Origin: Verrucomicrobiota bacterium
Lineage (GTDB): Bacteria; Verrucomicrobiota; Verrucomicrobiia; Opitutales; Opitutaceae
Assembly (NCBI GenBank): GCA_023430825.1
Contig: JAEYYL010000141.1
Location: 1-23,160, forward strand
DNA: 23,160 bases
Reading direction: 5' to 3'
Part shown: piece after piece, positions 13,589-20,939 of the stretch
Position numbering within the stretch: position 1 is the first letter of the stretch
Layout of the letters: each line of letters starts with the position of its first letter
Made by a program: the position numbers and the translations under genes
Notes under the pieces: generated by a model
Database searches by the model: none
Seen by the model: the letters and a program-made list of their open reading frames with translations, nothing else
What the model was told of the DNA's origin: nothing

Positions 13589-13858
13589 TCAATGCCCGAG
13601 CGTCCCCGCGCGCGTGATGATCATCGTCGCAAACTCCGTCAGCGACCGCAGCACCCACGGCGTTAGGATCAGGATCAGCGCCGACAGCGACAGGAGCTTC
13701 GGCACAAAAGTGAGTGTCTGCTCCTGCAGGCTCGTCACCGATTGCACGAGGCTCGTGACCAGACCCACGACCAGCGTGAGAAGGAGAAACGGCGCGACCA
13801 TGTAGAGCGCGAACACGACCGTCGTCTTGAACAAGTCGATGGCGATTTCTGGATTCAT
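13589..13858 (-). CDS. fliQ: Flagellar export gate protein FliQ
   Basis: The 89-aa protein has the FliQ length and two membrane helices, about residues 14-38 (VFALYMVAPFLLLTLVVGLVTS) and 55-75 (LLSLSALILILTPWVL). The connecting TSLQEQTLTFVPKLL segment is the family core. Four FliQ copies pack around the FliP5R1 gate. It lies 53 bp from both fliP and fliR, in the conserved order. The spacers show only short palindromic bits such as CGGTTTAAACGG just upstream of the start. Confidence 0.95.
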   Translation of the reverse strand: MNPEIAIDLFKTTVVFALYMVAPFLLLTLVVGLVTSLVQSVTSLQEQTLTFVPKLLSLSALILILTPWVLRSLTEFATMIITRAGTLGH

Positions 13859-13911
13859 GAGACGGTTGAGAGCGGTTTAAACGGCAGAAAGTCGGACGGC
13901 GGGCTTCGCGA

Positions 13912-14817
13912 TCACACGGCGAAGCTCTGCACGAGCGATCTCACGACCAGGTGCCAGCCGTCCACGAGGACGAAGAGCAGCAGCTTGAGCGGCAGGGCGA
14001 CGGTGATCGGCGGCATCATCATCATGCCGAGCGCCATCAGCGTGGAGGACACGAGAAAATCGATCACGAGGAAGGGCAGGAACAGCAGGAAGCCCATTTG
14101 AAACGCCGTCTGGAGTTCGCTGATGACGAACGCCGGGATCACGACGCGCATCGGCAGATCGCGCACCGCCGTCGGTCCGAAACCGCCGAGTTCGAGAAAA
14201 TACTCGAGGTCGCGCGTGCGCGTTTGCTTCAGCATGAATTCCTTCAGCGGAATCGTGGCCTGATCGAGCGCCTGCGACGCGGTGATCTCCTTGTCGAAAT
14301 ACGGTTTCAACGCCTCCTGGTGAATCCGGTCGAAGACGGGCCCCATCAGGAAAAACGTGAGGAAAAGCGAGAGACCGATGACGATCTGGTTGGACGGCGC
14401 GCTGGGCGTGCCGAGCGCGGTGCGCACGAAGCCGAGCACGATCACGAGGCGCGTGAACGTGGTCATCAGCAGCACGATCGACGGCGCCACGGAGAGCAGC
14501 GTCATCACGAGCACGATCTGCACGGCGACGCTGACCTGCCCGGACTGGCCGGTGCCCTCGAGGCCGATGTTCAGGCGGAAAGGATCGGCATCGATGGTGT
14601 CCGGCGAAGCCGAAGCGGGCGCCGGCGCGGCCGCGTTTCCGGCGGGCGTGATAACGTCCGCCGACGCCGGCTGCGCGAGCAGCGGCGCCGCGGCCAGCGC
14701 GAGCACCACGATCGCGGCGAAGAATGCCACGCGCCAAAGACGCCGGCCGACCGACGGACCCACGCCGCCCGCGCCAAGGGGCGCCCGCGAACGAAAGAAG
14801 GAAGCGGCCAGGTTCAT
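13912..14817 (-). CDS. fliP: Flagellar export gate protein FliP
   Basis: The 301-aa protein begins with a signal-type hydrophobic segment (about 30-50, VAFFAAIVVLALAAAPLLA) and a linker of about 40 Ala/Pro-rich residues. The conserved FliP body follows: VQIVLVMTLLSVAPSIVLLMTTFTR, IVLGFVRTALGT, LSLFLTFFLMGPV, then FVISELQTAFQMGFLLFLPFLVIDF and the MMMPPITVALPLKLLLFV end. FliP forms the pentamer at the centre of the gate. The ATG at 14815-14817 overlaps the fliO stop as ATGA and begins the predicted signal peptide, so it is preferred to an upstream in-frame start inside fliO. Confidence 0.96.
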   Translation of the reverse strand: MNLAASFFRSRAPLGAGGVGPSVGRRLWRVAFFAAIVVLALAAAPLLAQPASADVITPAGNAAAPAPASASPDTIDADPFRLNIGLEGTGQSGQVSVAVQIVLVMTLLSVAPSIVLLMTTFTRLVIVLGFVRTALGTPSAPSNQIVIGLSLFLTFFLMGPVFDRIHQEALKPYFDKEITASQALDQATIPLKEFMLKQTRTRDLEYFLELGGFGPTAVRDLPMRVVIPAFVISELQTAFQMGFLLFLPFLVIDFLVSSTLMALGMMMMPPITVALPLKLLLFVLVDGWHLVVRSLVQSFAV

Positions 14818-15272
14818 GAACGCGCTTTCTCCGAGGCGGTGTCGTCCTCGTGCAGCGCGGACAGCAGATCGATGCGGCCCTGGCACACGCCGAGCAGAAA
14901 CTTCTTATCCTGATAAGCGGCGACGACGAGATACTGCCGGTTGCCGAGCGAGCGCGTCTCCTCGACGACGAGGTTGCGCGGTGCGCGCACGCCCCCGCGC
15001 AATCCGGCGAGCGCGCCGGTGCGACCGCGCCACAGCATCCAGCCGCCGGCGCAACCGAGCGCGAGCACGGCGACCAGCGTCAACGCGCCGGAGCCCGACG
15101 CGGGACGTTCGGCGACCGCGGCTTTCTCCGCGGACGCTTTCGGGACGATGACGTGGTCCGCTTCGAGTTCGGCCGCGAAACCGGCGGCACCGAAGGCCAA
15201 TGCGGCGAAGACCGCGGCGACGATGCGGCGAAACGCCCACGGGCGGTGCAGCGATGGGAAAAAACGTTTCAC
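14814..15272 (-). CDS. fliO: Flagellar export assembly protein FliO
   Basis: The 152-aa product starts with GTG at 15270-15272, overlapping the fliN stop as GTGA. It has an N-terminal hydrophobic signal-like segment (about 16-34), a periplasmic stretch and a membrane helix at about 62-81 (ALTLVAVLALGCAGGWMLW). A small cytoplasmic domain follows with RNLVVEETRSLGNRQYLVVA and KKFLLGVCQGRIDLL, typical of FliO. FliO assists FliP oligomerisation. FliO is poorly conserved, so the call leans on this domain and on the fliN-fliO-fliP order. Confidence 0.88.
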   Translation of the reverse strand: MKRFFPSLHRPWAFRRIVAAVFAALAFGAAGFAAELEADHVIVPKASAEKAAVAERPASGSGALTLVAVLALGCAGGWMLWRGRTGALAGLRGGVRAPRNLVVEETRSLGNRQYLVVAAYQDKKFLLGVCQGRIDLLSALHEDDTASEKARS

Positions 15273-15526
15273 GACGCGACTTTCGCGCTGCCCACCAGTT
15301 CGGTGATCTTGATGCCGAAGTTGTCTTCGACGACCACGACCTCGCCGTAGGCGACGAGCTGGTCGTTGACGAAGAGACCGACCGGATCGCTGGCGTGCTG
15401 CGTGAGCTGCACGACCGAGCCGGGGGCGAGCTCGAGCACTTCGCGCATCGGCAGGTGGATCGAGCCCAGCTGCACGGTGATGCGGACTTTTACGTCGAGG
15501 ACGATATCAAGTGTTTTTTCTTCCAT
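15269..15526 (-). CDS. fliN: Flagellar motor switch protein FliN, short form
   Basis: The 85-aa product is essentially only the C-terminal switch (SpoA) domain: LDIVLDVKVRITVQLGSIHLPMREVLELAPGSVVQL, then PVGLFVNDQLVAYGEVVVVEDNFGIKITEL. FliN forms the lower C ring and docks FliH during export. The N-terminal extension seen in many FliN proteins is absent, and the protein starts just five residues before the domain. The ATG at 15524-15526 lies inside the end of fliM, giving a 20-bp overlap, and the stop overlaps the fliO GTG. It is tightly coupled on both sides. Confidence 0.95.
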   Translation of the reverse strand: MEEKTLDIVLDVKVRITVQLGSIHLPMREVLELAPGSVVQLTQHASDPVGLFVNDQLVAYGEVVVVEDNFGIKITELVGSAKVAS

Positions 15527-16562
15527 CGGATTTGGGTGGGGCCGGGTTGGCCGCCGGGAGCTTGCGGGTGAGCTGCACGGCGACCTTGTCGGAATCGAGT
15601 CCGACGGTGCCGACGAATTTCGGACTGCCGTTGAGCGTCACGCGCGTGTCGTGAAAAATCGAAGCGGGCAATTCGAGCACATCGCCGACGCGCAGGCTCG
15701 TGACCTCGCGCAGATCGACTTCGAGCGCGTGCCACTCGGCGCGCACCGGGATCGTGATGCCGGCGTAGGCGGGATGCCATTCCGCTTTCTTCTCGGCGGA
15801 GGATACGGCGGTGTCCTTCTGGCGGCGCGCCTGCATTTTCTTCACGACCGGCTCGATCGTGTAATACGGCACGCCGAACTGAATCTGCTCGGAGCAGTCG
15901 CCGAAATTCGCCTCGAGCGTGAGGATGAGGACAATCGCGTCCTTCGGCGAAGTCTGGAGGAAACGGCCGTTGTTCTCGTGGCCGATGATGATCGGGTGAA
16001 GCTCCTGCTCGCTCTTCCATTGCGAGCACCATTCCTCGAGGACGATGTTGATCACGTCCTCGAGCAGCGCGATTTCGATCTCGGTGAGGTAGCGCTCGGC
16101 CTTGACGGAATGACCCCGGCCGCCGAGGAGACGATCGGCGATCGTCAGGGCGAGGCGCGGATTGATGTCGAGGATGCCGACGCCGACGAGCGGATCGACC
16201 TTGAACAGGCAGAGGTGCGTCGGGTTCGGCAGCGACTCGGTGAACTTGGCGTAGGTGGCGGTGGTGAGTTTCGCCATCTTCAGGCCGAGCTCCATGCGGA
16301 GGTAGAGCGAGAGCCGCGCGGAAAGATAGCGGATGAAATCCTCGTGCAGCAGGCGGAGTCGGCGCAGTTCGATTTCGGAGAGGAAAACGGGATTACGAAA
16401 ATCGTAGGCCTCGACCTTGATGTTCGGCGACGCGCCGACGCGCGAGCCGTCCGGGCGGATGAGGAACTGCTTCGGCGGCGCGGCGGCCACCTCCTGCGCG
16501 AGCAGTTTGTCGATCTCCGATTGATCGAGCGTGCTGCCACCCATGTTGGGATCGTCGGCCAT
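15507..16562 (-). CDS. fliM: Flagellar motor switch protein FliM
   Basis: The 351-aa protein starts with MADDPNMGGS and then TLDQSEIDKLLAQE (about 11-24), the N-terminal peptide that binds phospho-CheY in characterised FliM. A CheC-like middle domain (about 45-230) follows, with DFRNPVFLSEIELRRLRLLHEDF and LLGGRGHSV. The C-terminal SpoA domain covers about 250-335. The upstream in-frame start at 16616 lies in a repeat and adds unrelated residues, so 16562 is preferred. The intact CheY-binding peptide implies control by chemotaxis genes elsewhere in the genome. It overlaps fliN by 20 bp and is separated from fliL by a repeat-filled gap. Confidence 0.96.
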   Translation of the reverse strand: MADDPNMGGSTLDQSEIDKLLAQEVAAAPPKQFLIRPDGSRVGASPNIKVEAYDFRNPVFLSEIELRRLRLLHEDFIRYLSARLSLYLRMELGLKMAKLTTATYAKFTESLPNPTHLCLFKVDPLVGVGILDINPRLALTIADRLLGGRGHSVKAERYLTEIEIALLEDVINIVLEEWCSQWKSEQELHPIIIGHENNGRFLQTSPKDAIVLILTLEANFGDCSEQIQFGVPYYTIEPVVKKMQARRQKDTAVSSAEKKAEWHPAYAGITIPVRAEWHALEVDLREVTSLRVGDVLELPASIFHDTRVTLNGSPKFVGTVGLDSDKVAVQLTRKLPAANPAPPKSDGRKNT

Positions 16563-16572
16563 GGCGGGAATC

Positions 16573-16670
16573 GGGACTACTGACTGCGGACCACGGACCA
16601 CGCGCGGCGGGCGCAAGCGAAGCGCACGCAGGTTTCGGTCTGTAGTCTTTGGTCCATGGTCTGTGGTCCT
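16573..16670. repeat. GGACCAC-unit inverted repeat between fliL and fliM
   Basis: GGACCACGGACCA (16588-16600) pairs with 16656-16668 (other strand GGACCACAGACCA) at 12 of 13 positions. Looser copies of the same word flank it: GGACTAC at 16574-16580 on the left, and GGACCAAAGACTACAG on the other strand at about 16638-16654. The spacer contains a GC-rich stretch, CGCGCGGCGGGCGCAAGCG. The element occupies nearly the whole 118-bp spacer and stops just before the fliM start. Confidence 0.7.
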
Positions 16671-16680
16671 CTCTGCGAGA

Positions 16681-17292
16681 TTACTGCACGACGAAGTCGG
16701 AGAAATAGACCTGTTCGGCGACTTTCTTGCCGAGGGCCTGGTTGTAGGCGGCGACGAGTTTTTCGCGCAGGACGTTCTTCGCGCCCGGCTCCTCGAGATC
16801 GGAGAGCGAGAGCGACGAGAGGACGTTAAGCGTGACGTCGGTGAGCCGCGGCTTGTTGGCCTCGAAGGTGGAGCGGATGCTCGAATCGGCGCCGGTGACC
16901 AGGAAGCTGGTCTTGAGGTAGCGCGTGCCCATGGTGCCGGCGAGATTCACAACGACGTTCTGGAACTCGTAATTCGGGGCGCCATCCTTGCCGTCCGTCC
17001 CGGGAGCGCCGCCGTGGGCGCCGCCTTCGCTGCCGTGCGCGGCGCCGGCGGAGGCGTCGGCGGTGACCGTGGCGGCGGCGAGTTTCTTCTGGAGCTGGGG
17101 AATCAGCACATACTGGCTGACGGCCCACGTGCTCACGGGCGCGAGCACGATGACGGCGAGCGCGGGCAGCCAGGCTTTGAAGCCGCCGCCGGACGCATTC
17201 GCGGCGGGCGCGGGTGCCGCTTTCTCGGCGGCCGGCGCGGCGCCGGCGGGCGCGGCGGCGCCAGGTGCGGTGGAAGGAGCGGCTTTGGCCAT
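16681..17292 (-). CDS. fliL: Flagellar basal body-associated protein FliL
   Basis: The 203-aa protein has an Ala/Pro-rich cytoplasmic start (1-38), one membrane helix (about 41-64, WLPALAVIVLAPVSTWAVSQYVLI) and a low-complexity Gly/Ala/His linker (about 75-103). The periplasmic FliL domain follows: FQNVVVNLAGTMGTRYLKTSF, then the C-terminal LREKLVAAYNQAL and VYFSDFVVQ. FliL forms rings around the stator and supports torque. ATG at 17290-17292 (MAKAAPST) is chosen over an upstream in-frame start that adds unrelated residues. It lies 52 bp after flgE. The place before fliM is common. Confidence 0.93.
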   Translation of the reverse strand: MAKAAPSTAPGAAAPAGAAPAAEKAAPAPAANASGGGFKAWLPALAVIVLAPVSTWAVSQYVLIPQLQKKLAAATVTADASAGAAHGSEGGAHGGAPGTDGKDGAPNYEFQNVVVNLAGTMGTRYLKTSFLVTGADSSIRSTFEANKPRLTDVTLNVLSSLSLSDLEEPGAKNVLREKLVAAYNQALGKKVAEQVYFSDFVVQ

Positions 17293-17344
17293 GGGAAGAG
17301 GGAGGAAGGTGAAGACTGCGCGCACGCGCGCAGCCCGAGTTGGG

Positions 17345-18622
17345 TTAACGCTTCAGGTTGACGATGTCCTCGAGCACGGAGTCGGAGACGGTGATCAGGC
17401 GCGATCCGGCCTGGAAGCTGCGCTGCGTGGTGATCAGTTCGGAGAACTGCTCGGTGAGGTCGACGTTGGACAACTCGAGCGTGCCGGCCTGAATCGTGCC
17501 GAGCCCGCTGGTGCCAGGCGCATTGCCGCCGCTGCTCAGCGTGGAGGTGCCGCCGATCGGGCCGGCGGCGGCGAAGCCGGAATACATGTTGTTGCCCTCC
17601 TTCATGAGCGCGGACGGATCGCTGAAATTCTGCAGCAGGATGCGGCCGGTGATGACGGAGGAGCCGTTGCCGTAGGTCTCGACGACGTTGCCGAGCTTAT
17701 CGATGGAGAAGCTGGCGCGGTCGGACGGCGTGGCGGCGGCGGTCGCGGCGGTGGTGGCGGCGACGACGGCGGTGGTGGCGAGGGCGGCGGAGTTGCTGAG
17801 CGAGGTCTGCACGTTCGCCAGTTGCTCGGCGGGGGTGCCGGTGCCCTGCGCGGCCTGCGCAGTGGTGTAGGCGTCGGAGAGCGCATCGCTCTCGGCCTTC
17901 GCGAGGATCAGGGCGTCGCGGAGCGCTTGGTCGGCCGGATCGGCGTCGGAGGCGGTTTGCGCCGCGGTGGTGGCGGTGACGGCGGCGTCGCGCGCGGCTT
18001 GGATGGAGGTCAGCACGTCGGCGGCGGTGGCGGCGCCGGCGTTGCTGGTGACGAGCGCGTTGAGCGCGGTCGCCGCGCCGTCGGCGGCGTCGCGCGCGAT
18101 CTCGGTGTCGTGGATCGCGGTGGCGTTGTTGGACGCCCATTCCGCGGTGATTTCGGCGGAGGTCTTCAGCCGGAGATTGCCGACCGAGCTGGGCGGCAGC
18201 GAAGCGGTGCCGCCGGTCGCGCCCTGCACGCGAAGGCCGTTGGCGGACACGAGGTAGCCCTGTTCGTCGATGCGGAAATTACCCGCGCGGGTGGCGAAGA
18301 GCTGGCCGTCGGCGGGATTGCGCACGACGAAATAACCGTTGCCGGAGATCGCGAGGTCGGTGCCGTTGCCCGTGCTCGAGAGCGAGCCCTGGGTGTAGTT
18401 GGCGGAGATGCCGGCGAGTTGGACGCCCGTGCCGACCTGCATCGCGGAGGTGCCGGTGGAGGAGGCGCGCAAGGTGTTGCTGAACGTGTCGGCGAAGCTG
18501 GCGGACGAACTCTTGTAGCCGGTCGTGTTGACGTTCGCGATGTTGTTGCCGATCACGTCGAGACCTTTGCTGAAAGTCTTCAACGCGCTGATGCCGGAAG
18601 TGAGGGTGCCGATGAGGGCCAT
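17345..18622 (-). CDS. flgE: Flagellar hook protein FlgE with Ala/Thr-rich insert
   Basis: The 425-aa protein carries the hook N-terminus LTSGISALKTFSKGLDVIGNNIANVNTTGYKS, LAISGNGYFVV near residue 90 and the C-terminal ELSNVDLTEQFSELITTQRSFQAGSRLITVSD helix. These define FlgE, whose polymer is the universal joint. Residues about 165-300 are an insert very rich in Ala, Thr, Asp and Ser (for example TAAQTASDADPADQALRDAL), predicted mainly helical, where the outer hook domain normally sits. It is flanked by ordinary FlgE sequence in frame, so no frameshift is implied. It lies 24 bp after flgD, as expected for the flgD-flgE pair. Confidence 0.95.
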   Translation of the reverse strand: MALIGTLTSGISALKTFSKGLDVIGNNIANVNTTGYKSSSASFADTFSNTLRASSTGTSAMQVGTGVQLAGISANYTQGSLSSTGNGTDLAISGNGYFVVRNPADGQLFATRAGNFRIDEQGYLVSANGLRVQGATGGTASLPPSSVGNLRLKTSAEITAEWASNNATAIHDTEIARDAADGAATALNALVTSNAGAATAADVLTSIQAARDAAVTATTAAQTASDADPADQALRDALILAKAESDALSDAYTTAQAAQGTGTPAEQLANVQTSLSNSAALATTAVVAATTAATAAATPSDRASFSIDKLGNVVETYGNGSSVITGRILLQNFSDPSALMKEGNNMYSGFAAAGPIGGTSTLSSGGNAPGTSGLGTIQAGTLELSNVDLTEQFSELITTQRSFQAGSRLITVSDSVLEDIVNLKR

Positions 18623-18646
18623 GGTGGTGGTGTTCGGAGTTGAGGA

Positions 18647-19117
18647 CTAGGCGCCGGCCGGGTTGACCGGTTGCGACGACGGTTGGACGGTGCCGGGCTC
18701 CACGAGGAGCACGGAGGAAAGGGGATACGTTTTGTCGCCGATGATCAGGCGAGGCGTGCCGTCGCTGATGTCGACGCCGCTGACATCGCCGGAGAGGACC
18801 TGGTCGTTGCCATTGTCGAAGGTGACGAGGCGGCCGATGTAGCTGTTGGCCGTGGCGATGTCCTGCTGCGTGCGCATCTGCGCCATCTGATCGACGAGCG
18901 AGCTGGACTGATCGAGCGCGGTGAACTGCGCCATCTGCGCGATGAACGCGGTGTCTTCCATCGGCTTCATCGGGTCCTGCGATTTGAACTGGACGGCGAG
19001 GAGCTTGAGGAAGTCCTCCTGGCCGAGCTGGGTTTTCTTTTTCGTGACCAGCGGAAGCTCCGATTCGTCGGAGGCGGCCGTGGTTCGGTAGGTGGGGCCG
19101 ACGGGTGAGACGCTCAT
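18647..19117 (-). CDS. flgD: Flagellar hook capping protein FlgD, short form
   Basis: The 156-aa product has the conserved FlgD N-domain, LGQEDFLKLLAVQFKSQDPMKPMEDTAFIAQMAQFTALDQ (about 31-70). A short beta-rich end follows, with YIGRLVTFDNGNDQVLSGDVSGV. FlgD caps the growing hook and is exported through the type III gate. The length is below that of enterobacterial FlgD (about 230 aa); the fold after the N-domain is reduced, as in other short FlgD proteins. The ATG at 19115-19117 is 6 bp after the fliK stop. Confidence 0.94.
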   Translation of the reverse strand: MSVSPVGPTYRTTAASDESELPLVTKKKTQLGQEDFLKLLAVQFKSQDPMKPMEDTAFIAQMAQFTALDQSSSLVDQMAQMRTQQDIATANSYIGRLVTFDNGNDQVLSGDVSGVDISDGTPRLIIGDKTYPLSSVLLVEPGTVQPSSQPVNPAGA

Positions 19118-19123
19118 GGTAAA

Positions 19124-20878
19124 TCAGGCAAAGGTGTGCAGTCGGGTGGAGGTGGAGACCGCGGCGGCGCGGGCGGCGGGCGCCGGCGCGGCGGCGAGGG
19201 GCGACTTGATCCGCGGCGCGACGTTGAGCGCGGCGAGGTCTTCGGACATCTGCCGATCCTGGCGCGGATGCGAACCGCGTTGATCGGCGGAGCCGTCGCC
19301 GTGTTGCGCATTTCCCTGGGAGGCCGACGTGAACACGGGATCGGCGAAGCGGGCGGAGCGCTCGCTCCCCTGCCCGCCCGCGACCGTCTGCCATTCCTGC
19401 GCGAGCGCGGCGCGCAACTCCGGCGAATCGGTGCGGAAAGTCGTATGCACGCCGTCTCCGCGCAGTTCCACGCGGACGCCGAGATCGACGCCGGACACGG
19501 AAAACTGCAGCATCACCGCCCGCTTGTCGCCGGTGGCGAACTGCTCGGCGACTGCCAGCGCGGATTCCACGGAACGCCGCGCGGCCTGCACCAACGTCGG
19601 CACCGCCTGCTCGGTTTCCGTAAACAGCGTTTCGAACGTCCCGGACACCGGCGACACGCGCTCGAGCTCGACCGTCGAGGACGAAGAAGCGGCGGATGTG
19701 GCGGTGGCGGGCATGAAGGCCTCGGTTTTAGCAGCGTTGATGCCAAAGGCCGGTGAGTGTCCCGTAACTTCTTTTACAACAAAGTTTAGGGATTTTTTTT
19801 CTGCGTCGGAATTGTCCGGCGAAGGTTCGCCCCCCGGATTGTCGCCAGGGACGGCAAATTTTTCCGTGCCGCGGTTGACGCGCAAAGTCGTGGGCAACTC
19901 CACGGTTGCGGCGGGCGCAGCGACTGCATCGTGTGCCGCGTAAGTCCGCGGATCGGGCCGTCCGCGTTCGGCGCGCGGCATCGCCGGAGACGGAAGCGTT
20001 TCGGAGGCGAGCGCGGTCATCGCCGCGTCGTCGGAAGGCGACGCTGCCTCCGCGGTCGAGCCGACCGCTTCGGCGTGAGGCGATGCGGCTTGCGCGATCA
20101 TGGCTCGCGCGTCCGAGACGGCGGCGGACATGACGCGATCGGCACGGGCGAACGCGAAAGGATTGCCGCGCGCGATGGCGGCGTCCGCAGCGGAGGCAGC
20201 CGCGCGCGCGCGTGTTTTTTCCGGAGCAGCGTCGGCAACGGGCGCGGACGGCGTGACGCCGGCACGCTCCGCGGCGAGGGCCGCGTCGCCGGCTTGGGCG
20301 GCTTGCGCGCCCGCTGCGTCGATGGCATCGGGCGAAGCCGCGACCGCGGGAGACGCACGTAATACGCGTTCGGATACAAAGACGCGCGGACGTTCGGCGG
20401 CGGCGACGCCCGTCTCTTCGCCCGCGAGACGTGTGCGTCGCACGCGATCGCCGGTCACGGCTTCCTGCGATCCGGCGTTCGCGCCCTCGACCGCTTCGCC
20501 GAAGCCGGCCACGGTGGTCCCCTCCGCCGGCGTCGAAGGATCGACCGGCACCGCCGGCTCCGCGCCGAGCAATTCGGGCGAGACGATGGCGATCGGTGCC
20601 GCGGGCGGCGGGAATCCGTTGGCGGCGAGCCACGCGGCGATCGCCTCCTGCTCGCGGCCGCTCGCCGGGGCCGGTTCGCCGCCGGTCGAAGGACCAAACA
20701 ACGGGGGGGCCGGCGGCAGGGCGACGGTTTCGCCGGCGGCCTGGCGCTCGGACGAAAGCAGCGAGCTGAAGGCCGGCGTATCGCTATCGCCGGCAGCGCC
20801 GAGGCCGGACGGCAGGTTGGCGGCCGGGACGGCGGCCAGAGCGGGATCGAGTGGAAACGTGGACGTGGAGAGTTGCAT
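19124..20878 (-). CDS. fliK: Hook-length control protein FliK
   Basis: The 584-aa protein has a long Ala/Pro-rich N-terminal part (about 1-385) and a C-terminal FliK domain (about 430-500). The domain includes AVMLQFSVSGVDLGVRVELRGDGVHTTFRTDSPELRAAL, the conserved hook-length substrate-switch region. FliK measures hook length and triggers the FlhB switch; the placement before flgD-flgE fits. The low-complexity ruler is poorly conserved, as in other FliK proteins. An AT-rich patch (19740-19830) sits in the middle of the otherwise GC-rich gene. A sigma54-like element lies at 19726-19747, followed by an in-frame ATG (19714, residue 389). The frame itself is continuous. Confidence 0.9.
   Translation of the reverse strand: MQLSTSTFPLDPALAAVPAANLPSGLGAAGDSDTPAFSSLLSSERQAAGETVALPPAPPLFGPSTGGEPAPASGREQEAIAAWLAANGFPPPAAPIAIVSPELLGAEPAVPVDPSTPAEGTTVAGFGEAVEGANAGSQEAVTGDRVRRTRLAGEETGVAAAERPRVFVSERVLRASPAVAASPDAIDAAGAQAAQAGDAALAAERAGVTPSAPVADAAPEKTRARAAASAADAAIARGNPFAFARADRVMSAAVSDARAMIAQAASPHAEAVGSTAEAASPSDDAAMTALASETLPSPAMPRAERGRPDPRTYAAHDAVAAPAATVELPTTLRVNRGTEKFAVPGDNPGGEPSPDNSDAEKKSLNFVVKEVTGHSPAFGINAAKTEAFMPATATSAASSSSTVELERVSPVSGTFETLFTETEQAVPTLVQAARRSVESALAVAEQFATGDKRAVMLQFSVSGVDLGVRVELRGDGVHTTFRTDSPELRAALAQEWQTVAGGQGSERSARFADPVFTSASQGNAQHGDGSADQRGSHPRQDRQMSEDLAALNVAPRIKSPLAAAPAPAARAAAVSTSTRLHTFA
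19726..19747 (-). promoter_or_regulatory. Sigma54-like element inside fliK
   Basis: The minus strand contains TTTGGCATCAACGCTGCTAA, with GG and GC 10 nt apart. It shares TTGGCATC and TGCTAA with the flgF and flhB elements. The -12 C at 19731 predicts a start at 19719, 5 nt before an in-frame ATG at 19714. A CGGCAAATTTTTCC element lies about 139 bp upstream, exactly as at flhB. It could drive a 196-aa FliK C-terminal product and flgD-flgE. It lies within coding sequence, so function is less certain than for the other two. Confidence 0.5.
19852..19865 (+). promoter_or_regulatory. Candidate activator site upstream of the fliK internal element
   Basis: The plus strand reads CGGCAAATTTTTCC and is followed by GTGCCGCGG, making a loose CGGCA...TGCCG dyad. 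It is centred about 139 bp before the start predicted at 19719. It matches the flhB dyad word (CGGCAATTTTTGCC) at 12 of 14 positions and the flgF word at 12 of 14. It lies within fliK codons. Confidence 0.35.
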
Positions 20879-20907
20879 GCATGATCGAACCCTCCGTGGT
20901 GGGAAAT

Positions 20908-20926
20908 CGCGCCGATCCGTGGCGCG
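20908..20926 (-). other. Small GC-rich hairpin between the motE-like gene and fliK
   Basis: The minus strand reads CGCGCC-ACGGATC-GGCGCG, a perfect 6-bp stem with a 7-nt loop, followed by ATTTCCC. It occupies the 61-bp gap between the motE-like stop and the fliK start. It could be a weak attenuator or processing site; the missing T-run makes a full terminator unlikely. Confidence 0.4.
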
Positions 20927-20939
20927 AGGATTGAAACGT

